DNA from: Blattamonas nauphoetae
Taxonomy: Eukaryota; Preaxostyla; Oxymonadida
DNA: 64,000 nucleotides
Assembly (NCBI GenBank): GCA_033064195.1
Contig: JARBJD010000039.1
Location: 299,275-363,274 of the forward strand
Direction of reading: 5' to 3'
In this document: positions 9,721 to 19,578 of the stretch, piece after piece
How positions within the stretch are numbered: the stretch's first letter is position 1
Layout: the number at the start of each line of letters is the position of its first letter
Translations under genes and position numbers: made by a program
Notes under the pieces: generated by a model
What the model was told of the DNA's origin: nothing
Database searches by the model: none
Seen by the model: the letters and a program-made list of their open reading frames with translations, nothing else

Positions 9721-12700
9721 TCAAAGCCACAGTTGAGAACTCATGCGAGATGCACAGTCATCGTTCGTCAACCCCAGTCGAGCCATCATTGTTTCAAACA
9801 AGGTCCGTTCCTCCATTCCGATTGACGAACGTCGATAGAACTGAACGACAGAACGAGGAACGTTTGCCGAATTGACGTCAGGAACCGAATTAAGGACAGA
9901 TTGTGGGGCAGCCTGTTGAAGGAATGAGCTGAGACTGAAGTCATCAGAAGTGATGTGCGGTTGGATCCACGTTGAACAGAACTGTCGTGTTTTGTCCAAC
10001 GATGGCCGTTTTCTGGAGCTTGAGTTCACAAAGTCAAGAAGCTTCTTGAACAGAGTTGCATGCTGTTTGAGATGATCGTGTTTCACAGCGATTGGGTACG
10101 AATACTTGTCCATCATTTCTTCCTCGTCGGAGAAGATGGCGATGGTTAGAAGAATGAGCTCATCCATGATTTGATCAATCTCTTCTGGCTTCCTTTTCTG
10201 TTCGATTAGATTGAGCATCTCAACAAGTGTCGAATGTAGCTTCTCTTTGAGTGTATCGAATCGAACAACATTCGTTTGGAGCTCTTAAGACCATTCCAGG
10301 CTCTTCTTTTCGGTTGATTTGGCCAATCTCGATAATTGGCCAGCCAAAACTTCGATTTTGTTCAGTCGCGTTGGAAGTGGAATGAAGAAGATCAACGCGA
10401 GAACCAGTTCGGCGAGTGACACAGCCACAATCATGATTACCAGCGCTGTCTGGTACAGAGTTGTGAGTGAACCTTGTTCGTCTTGGAGAATGGTGTCGAT
10501 CTGTCTCAAACTGTCTTGGATGTCTTGTCGTGTGAGGTTGATAAGAAACGTCACGTCCTGGTCTTCGTATTTCGTTGAGAATGTGTCGTCGAAGGTCAGT
10601 TGGACTGATCCGATGAGCACTTTCGAGATCACTTCAAGCAATCCACTGAATTCCCCATCAAAATCCCCCAACCTTCCCTCCTCATCACACTTTGTCCGAT
10701 CCTCAATAAAACATGAATCCTGTCTTGTATTAATCATGTTAATCTCTCTGAATCGACCACGCGCTCCTCGCGTGTTGAGATTGTCGTAGAATTCGTCTCC
10801 CGTGAGAGTGTCTGGCACACTTCCGTACAGAAATCTGGTTCCCATGTTCGTGAGGAGCAGCACACATCGAGTTATGGCCTCGTCCAACTTGGATACGTCA
10901 TGCATGAACTCCGTATCTGTCACTCCGACTTCCGGTTCTTGGGTCTTGTAACAAGGAATAAAGGGTGCGATCAGACAATACATTTATTTAACTCCATTTC
11001 AGTTTTTCTCCACTTCACAAAACTGCAGTTCAGAACTTCTCAAATTGAATCAATGATTTAGTGATCGGTGTTCAGCTATAGTTGGTGAGAACTGTGGCTT
11101 GCGAACCCATAATTCACTCCGATCATCACCAAATTCAGACCTCACAACAGCTTTCACTTCAAATAATGTCCCTTGTTTCTCCTATCTCATTTTTGTAACT
11201 TGTTTTCCTTCAACATTAATTTCAATTCGCAAAACACCGACGATCTAACCTTACATCAATTTGGCAAGACCCAAGAACCGGAAGCAGGAGTGACAGATTG
11301 TTCAGAATCACTGTGGAATATTTCGTCGTCTCAAAAAGTAAGGTTTGATTCTGCGGGTCTGACAGCCTAAATTCGGTCGGCTTCAGACGCAGAATATCAA
11401 ACCCAATAAGAAGATTGAAGTAAGAGCGTCGATACCCGCTCAAAATGATGAGTCGGGATATCTCTGGGATAGATACAATGCCAACGAAAGAAAATATGAA
11501 AACAGAGTACGAAATCACCAGGAAAAGGATGATTCCGATTGTGAGCGAGGCAACGATCGATTTCGGGACAATCGATCCCGTTTCTTCCAAACGCTCGGCA
11601 ACGTGTTGTTCACGGGCCTCTTGTTCTTTCAGATCAGCGTCTGTTTCACCGACGACGACGTCTTCATCATTCTTAAAGATGGAGTCCACGTCGTTGTCGG
11701 TGTATGTGAGTTGGTTGTCCGCTTGGTTTAAGACTTTCTCCATTCTGGTCTGTTGAGCGGTGGCAGACTGTGTGGAAACAGAGCACAGAATTCGAAGTTG
11801 TTCCCTGCCAAGTTTGTTGACTGTGCGGATCTTCAAACAGATTGGAAGAGCAGCACAGACAAACAAAACGAGTGTTGTCAGAAGCAGCAGCACCATCTGA
11901 ACTGTCCCACCAACCACAGCGCGTTGAGAGATGCTGTCCATTGTCTTCGACGACAGATCCTTCACTTCCTCCAAAAGTGGGAGATGAAAGTTCATGTGCA
12001 CTTCCAGAAGTGTCTTCTCAAACTCATCTCGGTCGGTGTAGATTTGTTTCACACTGCCCAGAAATGCTTCGCTGGGTTCGACAGCCCGATAGAGCAACTG
12101 TCGAAGAGTCATCAATTCTTCAGATCGCTCTTGAAGCTCTCCACCACTCATTTTGGAGGGAATCGAGTAAACAATCGTTGGAATGTTGAGCTGGTCAGTG
12201 GACGAACCTCGAAAGAATGGCTGGACGAACTGGTTGTATGTGTTGAATGCTTCCTCCGAATCGTCCATCGTCTTCTCCATCTTCTGAACATACAACCTCT
12301 CCAGATCCGATGATGGGTTGTCCGGATCAGCGACGAACGAGGAGAGATGATGCATTGTCGTGAAGAAGAATGCCAAATCTTCGCCAGAGGTCGAGATGAA
12401 CAATCCCTCTCGGATCAGTTTTGATTCACTTTCGTATGCAACAAAATCGGCATGCGAAACCGTGAAAGAGACAATCGTGATGGCGAGCACAACAAGCAAT
12501 GCAGAAACGACAAACATATAAATCAGAATTGATGACTTTATATGGATTGTGTTTGTGTTTGGGAAATTCTTGATCAGAACCTCGATTTGGTTGCTTCCGG
12601 ACACATCATTCAGTGGTTGTTCTTTGTGTGTTGAGCGAAAACTGGAACTAGGGTTTGTGTGATGAGAGACTTCGTCATCCGTGAAGTCGTTGTCGAATGC

Positions 12701-15700
12701 TTCCTCATTCCAATCAGAGATCGTGAAATTTCCAGTGTCATCTTCAATCTTATCTGCCTCTTGCAGCAGAATCGATGATGTCTCTTCGTCATTGGTCAGA
12801 TCTCGGAGGAGAAGTGCGAACTGCCGAAGAACAGTCGAGTTGCTCGGGTGTTCCTTCAACTGTTGGAGATATATTGTAGTCGCTTCTTTCTCTGCTTGCA
12901 GTGTTTTGATCGCGTGCTCTTGCACCTTTTCGCAGTCAACATTTCTTCTCCCCAGATGCATCCACATCATTGCCAGGTGTCCTTGGGCAATTTTCACCAG
13001 TTTTTGGGCCTGGTCGAGCTGGAATTTTAAGAGATACGTTTTGCTGGACGTGGAACTGTCTTCTGATGTGTTTGAGAAGCTGTCAAGAGCCGAGAGTGCG
13101 TCTTCATCCGATACGACTAGATTAGATTGATCGAGCTTCATTTTGGGGTTTTGAAGCTTTAATTCTTGCAATTTTTGGATATTTGTGGGCTTGGCTTGCT
13201 CAGAGACGAGCGAGACTTTCTTTTCCATTTCCTTCGTTTTAATGTAGCAAATCCATCTTTCTGTCAGATTTGGGAAGAAATCACACAATTTCTGAATCTG
13301 GGCAGCCATTCGATACTGCGAGTTGAGATGGTGGGCCAAAAATAACGCGTAAGTCATGCGAACTTTTGTCGACACTCCAAATCGTGGCTTGACGATCAAT
13401 TTTCGGAACGATTGGTCAACCATCCGAAGAGTGAATTGATCTTTTGCTATTTCTTTGACTTGAAGAAACGCAAACAGTTCTTGAACTTGACGTGGGTGCT
13501 TGATCGACTTTATAGTATCTCCACAAAACCGGCTAAAATATACAAAACCGGTTTTATTCATTATAAGGTCATTTTTCACAATATAATGCAAGAATTGTAC
13601 TTTAATAACTCTTAGAAACATGGTAACAGTAGTTTGATAAGAGAGAATATCATCAAAATCGCAAAAAAAACATGAGAAAGTGTCCAAATAATGGGGAAAA
13701 TGCCTTCTTTTTGTCACTTCTTGGTTTTTGAAAAATCACTAGTTCTTCTTGAAATGGTGTATTACGTAACGTGTTAAGAGATTATGGCGAAATTATGGAT
13801 GAAACGTCTTATTTTGATTTTAGCCGGTTTAATACATAAAACCGGTTTTGTGGAGGGTCTATTACAATGTGGTTGACGGCATCCTTCATATTATCCTCCG
13901 TCAAGGCGATAACAGATTCAACATGTTGTTTTGGACGATCTGAAGTAAGAGGAAGTGGCATGACCAGGGTTTGGATCGGGTCCTCACCTGACTCACCCTC
14001 AAAAGACCTCACCTCTATTCTAATTTATGTTTTTGGTTTAATTTTCACGAGGATTCTCATTTCATGAAAAATTGATTATAGATTGAACAAAATTTCTAAA
14101 TATGAGATGGATAGTGGAAAAAAATGAGGTGCTGTTTTTCGCTTCGATTATCTCAATAAGCTCTATCAAGGAGAAATTTCCTCTTTTTTTTCATTAAATG
14201 GATTCGAGAAGCTCATTTCACATCTAAAATCAAATTGAAAGTCTCGTTGGATCACTCGATGGAAAAACTGAGAATTGATCCAACCCACCAACTTTTATGT
14301 CATCTGGATCAAGTGACAATTTCTGTGTTTTTTGCGAAAAAAAGAGAAATTCAACTGTGTCCGGTGAAATTGAAGGAAATTTAAGGTGCGAAATGGTGTC
14401 GGAGAGTCGTGATGTGGTCGATGATCTCACTTTTTTCACATTTGAGTGTCCTAATTTGGACACCAGGAGACCTCACCTCCAAAATGGGGAGGTGAGGTCT
14501 TTTAACCTCACGTTCTCGTGTAAAGTGTCAGACAACTATAAACCCTGGGCATGACAGTGTGGAGGCTGTATAATGACTGGACCTGTGATGGTGGCGGAAA
14601 GCTGGATTGTCCGGATGATAGGGGTGGTGAAACAGGGAGAATGGATGGACATGGAGATGGAATAGGCTGGGAAGCATTCTCTTGCCGAGGTTTTGGTATC
14701 TGAACACTGAGACTGTGATAGACAGGTGATGTGGTGGGATACAGTGGCTGAGTTGTGAGTGTGGGTGGATATGGGAATCCATTGTATCGTCTAACATATG
14801 TGGTCTGACCCAGTTTCATTGTGTATCCGGTGACTTCCTTCTGAGGAAGAATTTTCCGAAGAGTTGATTTTGATTTCGGTGAATGCTCCACTTTTTGGTA
14901 ATCCACCTTCACCAACCAATTTCGGCGAAAGAATTTGGGAAAGAATTTGAGGGTCAGTACCCATATTGCGATGGCACCACCATGAATGAGAGTGTGGTAC
15001 ACACAGTTTGTCAGAACTGGCGACGGCGAGGCCAAGCTCCATTTTGACATTGGCTGGAAGAAACACGCCATAATTCCTCCCCACAACGAACAGAAGAAGG
15101 TCGAGAGGATGATACAGTTCATCTCAACGACGTAGAACGGTGGGTGGACGATAAGGATGAGACACAGCACGGATGTGATGATAGTATGCAAAACAGAATT
15201 TAATAACCCATTCCACAGAATTGGAACGACCGAAGCATAAGTCCAGAGGATGTTGAGAAACATCACAAGAGACATGGTCCTACCGGAATTGGAGCGAAGG
15301 AGGGAATCATCCGAAAGTCGAGTGTTGAACACGAAAAAATGATACATTCCAACGAAAAGAACCAATATCACGATGAAGACAGCAGAGACGATCATAAATT
15401 GGAGTTGTGATTGTAATCCACAGAAAACCATTTTCAGAGATGGTGGTTGACAATAACAAGCTGAGGGTTTACTTAGCCAGACAACAATTGAAATAGACAA
15501 TGATGACATAAATAAGTACGTAAGATTTCGATGGAATTTGGCCAGGTTTCGATGGATCGGCTTGTCGAGACTTGAAAATACGGTCATGACAACTAACAGA
15601 ACAATGGCTAATGAAATGATGGAAATCCCGAGGAGCAGAAAAACCACCATCAGTGATAGATAGGTTGTGAAGAAGGACGGATCGAAATAATAGCTGGACA

Positions 15701-15940
15701 GTTGAATTAGATATAAATCAAACCCTATTTTTCGAATTGAGTTCCCAACATAGATTCCAGGCACATAAAATTGTTTCAATGGATGGGTCAGCATGTAAAA
15801 TGAAAATATCATCCATTGGATGTATATCAATGCTTTTGGAGGGTTGACTTGGTTCTACAGAATGTTAACATTATCAAATCGGAAAGAGAGCAAACTTGAA
15901 TGTACGTGTACATAATTTTGAAAAAACTAAGTGCCGACAT
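9721..15940 (-). CDS. Giant TmcB-like membrane/TPR protein with C-terminal hemerythrin-like domain, split by three transposons
   Basis: The start is ATG 15940 (MSALSFFKIMYTYIQ), followed by a 41-nt intron (15895-15855). Leaving out M1 (13965-14547), E1 (13513-13861) and M2 (10917-11296), each with one target-duplication copy, gives exactly 4,854 nt, or 1,617 codons plus stop. Order: about eight membrane helices; a Pro/Ser linker; a helical TPR-like region (VKIAQGHLAMMWMHLG, EKEATTIYLQQLKEHPSNST); then more membrane helices around extracellular loops (SSILIYMFVVSALLVVLAIT; QMVLLLLTTLVLFVCAALPI; YQTALVIMIVAVSLAELVLA). The end is hemerythrin-like: FSDEEEMMDKYSYPIAVKHD then HLKQHATLFKKLLDF, with Ile at the position of the usual first His of HFxxEE. 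The plan matches TmcB/TmcC-type TPR proteins of protists. One in-frame TAA lies after KKSLEWS (10285-10287) and the same frame continues. A sensory or signalling role is inferred. The paralogue is at 30794-35315. Confidence 0.7.
10917..11296. mobile_element. M2: 380-bp MITE with AT target duplication
   Basis: The terminal inverted repeats are about 34 bp: CTGTCACTCCGACTTCCGGT on the left, CTGTCACTCCTGCTTCCGGT on the right read inverted, both continuing TCTTGGGTCTTG. AT flanks both sides (10915-10916, 11297-11298). There is no coding capacity. It lies between codons for VILNN and TEFMHDV of the TmcB-like gene, and removal with one AT gives an in-frame join. An AT duplication is reported for ISL2EU-type elements, but I do not claim the family. 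Confidence 0.75.
13513..13861. mobile_element. E1: 349-bp MITE of the TAG-CTCCACAAA family
   Basis: The ends TAGTATCTCCACAAAACCGG (left) and TAGACCCTCCACAAAACCGG (right, inverted) are followed by a second AAACCGG block. The 3-bp target duplication is TTA on plus, TAA on minus (13510-13512, 13862-13864). The ends are related to those of the 3-kb elements at 27384 and 39036, so E1 is a deletion-type relative. The TNA duplication recalls PIF/Harbinger. It sits inside the codon run VNHIV|KSIKHP of the TmcB-like gene, which its removal makes continuous. Confidence 0.8.
13965..14547. mobile_element. M1: 583-bp hAT-like MITE
   Basis: An exact 8-bp direct repeat GGCATGAC flanks it (13957-13964 and 14548-14555). 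The ends CAGGGTTTGG and CAGGGTTTAT (right end inverted) fit the CAGGG start typical of hAT elements. About 40 bp inside each end is AAAAGACCTCACCTC, inverted. No transposase is present. It interrupts the TmcB-like gene between the Pro-rich linker and the TPR region. Removal with one repeat yields the open frame SLHTVMPLPLTSDRPKQHVE. Confidence 0.85.
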
Positions 15941-16435
15941 GAAGAATGAACGAAGAGCGGAGAATGATACAATTGATTGGATTTTGGGAAACGAGTGAAA
16001 GACAGTGGGGCATCTGTTGAGAAACGGGATGTATACTGGACTGACCGAGGTGACCGGTCACTTTTTTCAAAAAAGTACTGACGGTCAGTGACCGGGGGTT
16101 TTTAAAATATGGGTCAGATCTCAGAGGTGACAAGAAGAAATTGAAAGGTAAGACTTCATCTTCTTTGAAGAAACGATTGTTGATCGAGTTCTAAGGGCAT
16201 ATCTGGTTGATTTCTGGAAATAGAGACCAAAACTGAAAAAAGGATGAGTGACCTCATCGTGATTGGGCTGATCATAATTGTTTCTGTTCATTTCTCCATT
16301 AAACCTTCATTCTATGAGTCGAAGTTGATACGAATAGCATTTAACAAACAATAAACGAATTGGAGAGATATTTTGAGAAATGAGTGAACGAAGAGTGAAT
16401 CTGGACCGATCTTCCTGCATATCCTCATTTTTGTT

Positions 16436-17640
16436 CTAAATTAGAGTAAATACGAAAAGAGAGAGGTAAAAAACGGGGACACGACGTACGGTCAGCGCAG
16501 TTCATCATCAGATTGTCCAATCTGGATCAGCGGTTGATCTTTCTCGTTTTTAACATTATATCAATCATCGACGGTGTTACAACTTAGAGAAAAAACAAAA
16601 AGGAGATGTTATATGAGAGTGAGATAAACCGTGACAGCATTTTGGCAATGTCTCGTCTGATCATGACGGGTGGTTTGATAATATCCATTTCAGATGGTTT
16701 CCATCATTAATTAAGTCCTAAATAAGAGAAAATCAATAAAGAGAGAGGTTAATCGAGAGAGAAACAAACTGTACGAACAGTTGTGCGGTTCGATATCCGA
16801 TCAGAACAGCCCGTTTGATCCATCTCACTTCACATCTCGAATATTGCATACTATGTCTTAAAAATAGATAAAAACAAAAGGAGAGAGGTAACAAGAGAGA
16901 GAAACATACCGTGTGAACAGTTCAGCCACTCACTGTCCGATCAGGACAGACTGTGAGATCATTCTCATTTCACAAAGTATCTATCGTGAATGAAGTCCTG
17001 AATCATTTATAAACCGAAAAGAGAGAGGTAAAATGAGAGGGAGACAAACTGTGACAACACTTCGCATCAGATTTCTTGATCAATCCGGACAGTTTGATCA
17101 TAGTCATGTCACATTCGATCTATCTAACATTGAGTCAAAAATGAGAAAAAGCAAAAAGAGGAATGAAAAATAAGAGAGAAGTATGCCATAAACGCTCTTG
17201 ATCGTTCCATTGTCCAATCAGGACTGGTGGTTCGATCCTTCTCATTTCTCCATTCTATTTATCATCGTTTTTATTCTAAAGAAGAGAAACAACAAAGAGA
17301 GAAAGGATAAAATAGAGTAAGGCACACAGCGACGGCAGATCACAGCTCATTGCCCCAACAGAGCTGGTGGTTTGATCCTTCTCATTTCACCATTGTATCA
17401 TCCTTGGATTGTTTTCTAAATAAGAGGAACAACAAAGAGAGAGAGGTTAAAGAGAGTAAGACATACGATGACAGCGTTTCATCAACTCAATGCCCCAAGA
17501 GGAGAGGCGGTTTGATATTTCTGATTTCATCATACTAACATTCTTCAATTGAGTTCGAAATAAGATAAACAACAAAAAGAGACAGGTTAAAGAGAGGAAG
17601 ACATACGATGAGGGCATTTCAGGATCTCAGCACTTGATCT
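16436..17640 (-). repeat. Nine ~140-bp tandem units with intron-like halves
   Basis: The purine-rich block GAGAGAGGTAA recurs at about 16459, 16598, 16741, 16880, 17021, 17158, 17298, 17438 and 17579, spaced 137-143 bp. On the minus strand most units contain a ~50-nt segment shaped like this genome's introns: GTATGT or GTTTGT, a pyrimidine tract CTCTCTTTNTTG, then TTTAG. The other ~90 nt carry a conserved core (GATCAAACC, then GTCCTGATYGGAC, a small hairpin). The ~90-nt segment I translated (about 17330-17415) has stops in all three frames on that strand, so the array looks noncoding. The unit period is not a multiple of three. Confidence 0.7.
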
Positions 17641-17648
17641 GACCCTTA

Positions 17649-19103
17649 TACTGCCCGACACGACGACCTGATCCGGCTGTATTTTTTGTTTTTTGACAGA
17701 ACAAGAGAGAGATGAGAGTTCCTTTTTCACTTACTTCAACTCCACGGGGTTAGACATCTCCTGAATTTTTTTGAAAGAACTGTAGTGAACAGTAGAAGAG
17801 AATGACGTGAAATACTAAAGTTGGGGGACATTCGTAGAACGACAGGACACGTGATTCGCCTCTGATTGCGCTCAACAATGGTTCCAAGATTGTCTCTGTC
17901 GAATCAAAGAAAGATTCAGAAAGAACGAAGGAAAGGCAAAGGAAGAAATGAAACAGCTCGCCATCTGAAAGTCTCTGTCAACACAGTCTCAAAGTACTCT
18001 CACACTCTCATCGTCACCGATCGACCGCGAGTTGTGAATCATAAACCCCAGTCACACCTCTATCCCAACAAAACACTCAAAAATGTCCAGCTTGCGATCA
18101 AGAACAAAACATACAGCTCCGCAATCCAATTGAAAAGAGATCTCAAATTGCCAGGATCCGACCGTTCCTTCCAACGCTTCCTGAAAGCAAACAAAATAGG
18201 TCTCCACAAACATCATAAAGTTCCCCCCTTCCAACCACACCACATCAAAAACAGATTCGACTTCGCCAAAGAGACTCTTTCAAAAGGCTATCTTCCTGAC
18301 CTGTGTCTATTTGACGACGAGAAAACTGTGAGAGGGAGAGGACCAGATAAGTATTACCGGTCATTAAGTGAGAAAGACACACAACGACCCGAATCAGAAT
18401 CACGCGCTCATCCAATCAAACTCAACACTTGGGGATGTGTTGGAGTTGGGTTCAAAAGCAATCTCTTCATCACAGAAGAGAACATCAACGGCAGAATCTA
18501 CACAGATGCCCTCATCAACGGACTCACAAACGCTCAGATGGACCCTCCACTCGACACACGGGTCCTTCTGAGCGATAATGCGGGTTGGCACAAGAATAAA
18601 ACGGAACTTCCCCGAATTGAATTGGCGAATATCAGTCACAAATTCCTTCCACCTCTCTCTAGCGACTTGAACCCAATTGAACACGTCTGGGCAATGCTCA
18701 CTACCAAATTATATGAGAATTTCGAAGTTTATGACACAATTGACTCACTGCGGAAAGCAATCGTGAGATGCTGGAAATCGATCCCACAAGAAAGTATCGA
18801 CAACATCGTTCTCTCATACGGTGACCGCCTCCTCGAGTGTTACTCTCATGAAGGAAAAATGACGAAATATTAGAGTGGTCGAGCTGGATGAAGTGGATCA
18901 GATGTCATGTCGCGAACATCATGACCATCATTTTTTTTATTTTACAGTTTTCGCGTCACACAGAATTTTTTGGTTTCTACTTTATTGTCAAACTGTGTCT
19001 AACTCTCAAAATTAGTATTCATAGAAAATTGAACCACATTGTGCCTCTATTCAGAAAAATACATCCGTTTTACAGCCGGATCAGGACGTCGTGTCGGGCA
19101 GTA
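17649..19103 (+). mobile_element. Tc1-type DNA transposon, about 1.45 kb, apparently whole
   Basis: TIRs of about 33 bp: TACTGCCCGACACGACGACC at the left and TACTGCCCGACACGACGTCC at the right (inverted), both continuing TGATCCGGCTGT. It is inserted at TA, and TATA is present on both sides. It encodes one uninterrupted transposase. It is nested in the 9-bp-TSD element at 16032-19158, just after the tandem array, and so is younger than that element. Confidence 0.9.
17878..18873 (+). CDS. Tc1/mariner transposase (DD34E)
   Basis: 331 aa from ATG 17878 (MVPRLSLSNQRKIQKERRKG). The frame is also open 12 nt upstream through a TTG. An N-terminal helix-turn-helix (RNETARHLKVSVNTVSKY) should bind the TIRs, followed by a second paired-like segment (SDRSFQRFLKANKIGLHKHH). 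The catalytic triad is visible: Asp in LCLFDDEKT, Asp in VLLSDNAGWHKNK, and Glu in SDLNPIEHVWAML. 34 residues separate the last two, the Tc1 signature DD34E. GRGPDKYYRS occupies the place of the usual (G)R..G.. loop. No internal stop or frameshift is seen, so it could be active. The enzyme cuts and pastes the element at TA sites. Confidence 0.9.
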   Translation: MVPRLSLSNQRKIQKERRKGKGRNETARHLKVSVNTVSKYSHTLIVTDRPRVVNHKPQSHLYPNKTLKNVQLAIKNKTYSSAIQLKRDLKLPGSDRSFQRFLKANKIGLHKHHKVPPFQPHHIKNRFDFAKETLSKGYLPDLCLFDDEKTVRGRGPDKYYRSLSEKDTQRPESESRAHPIKLNTWGCVGVGFKSNLFITEENINGRIYTDALINGLTNAQMDPPLDTRVLLSDNAGWHKNKTELPRIELANISHKFLPPLSSDLNPIEHVWAMLTTKLYENFEVYDTIDSLRKAIVRCWKSIPQESIDNIVLSYGDRLLECYSHEGKMTKY

Positions 19104-19123
19104 TAGAAGCAAAGGTCACTGAC

Positions 19124-19151
19124 ACTGACCGAGCTCATGAGCTCGGTCAGT
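19124..19151. repeat. Perfect 28-bp palindrome near the right end of the 9-bp-TSD element
   Basis: The half-site ACTGACCGAGCTCA is followed directly by its exact reverse complement. The outer half overlaps the element's terminal repeat (ACTGACCGAG). The left end has an imperfect counterpart (16036-16100). It is probably a transposase-binding or hairpin-forming end. Confidence 0.8.
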
Positions 19152-19167
19152 CCAGTGTAACGGGATG

Positions 19168-19578
19168 AGGTAGAAGCAGTCTCCGCCATCTTATCGTCGA
19201 ACGATGACTTCACTGATGAATAGGGGGTTGAGCCAAGCTATGGTTTGATCCAAAGTTGAAATGACACTGCCTTAACTCATCTCGCACCTCAGAATTTGAG
19301 GAGTTTATGGATCTGAAACATCATTCCGACTCAAAAAACAATCATGAATTCCATTATTTTGGTCCAGACAATTCCACAAAAACAACCCAGTGACATCGTC
19401 CGATTGGCGAGAAGCAAATTCTGAAACCTTCCCCAAAACAAGTCTTGAAAAACTTCAATAATCTGATAGAGAGAGTGAGCCAAAATCAGGCGTCCTTTGA
19501 AAACAATCCGGAGAAAAACAGAACGAAACAGATGCCATAAAAGATCAAAAAAGCCGTTACAAAATGAGAGTTCAGAAG
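19168..19578. other. Spacer, nothing recognised
   Basis: Sequence between the 9-bp-TSD element and the end of cyclin copy 3. No frame with a family signature and no repeat beyond short runs. Confidence 0.4.

Larger units (their letters stand above)
16032..19158. mobile_element. 3.1-kb TIR element with 9-bp target duplication (MULE-like)
   Basis: A perfect direct repeat AACGGGATG flanks it (16023-16031 and 19159-19167). The ends are inverted: TATACTGGACTGACCGAG at the left and, read inverted, ACACTGGACTGACCGAG at the right. A 9-bp duplication with modest TIRs is typical of Mutator-like elements. It has no transposase of its own that I can see. Its body is a nine-unit tandem array (16436-17640) plus a nested Tc1-type transposon (17649-19103). 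It lies in the spacer between the TmcB-like gene and cyclin copy 3. Confidence 0.7.

Noticed and set aside
13513-13861. E1 as a spliced introner using GTAATAG...AAAG
   Set aside because: A GT...AG pair can be drawn and stays in frame, but it lacks this genome's donor and pyrimidine-tract signals. Exact excision with the TAA duplication explains the frame better. RNA data could reopen it.
16436-17640. Array as box C/D snoRNA cluster
   Set aside because: Some units show TGATGA- and CTGA-like strings, but they are not at fixed places in all units and no terminal stems were found.
16436-17640. Array as repeated coding exons of the neighbouring membrane-protein gene
   Set aside because: The ~90-nt segment translated has stops in all three minus-strand frames, and unit lengths are not multiples of three.
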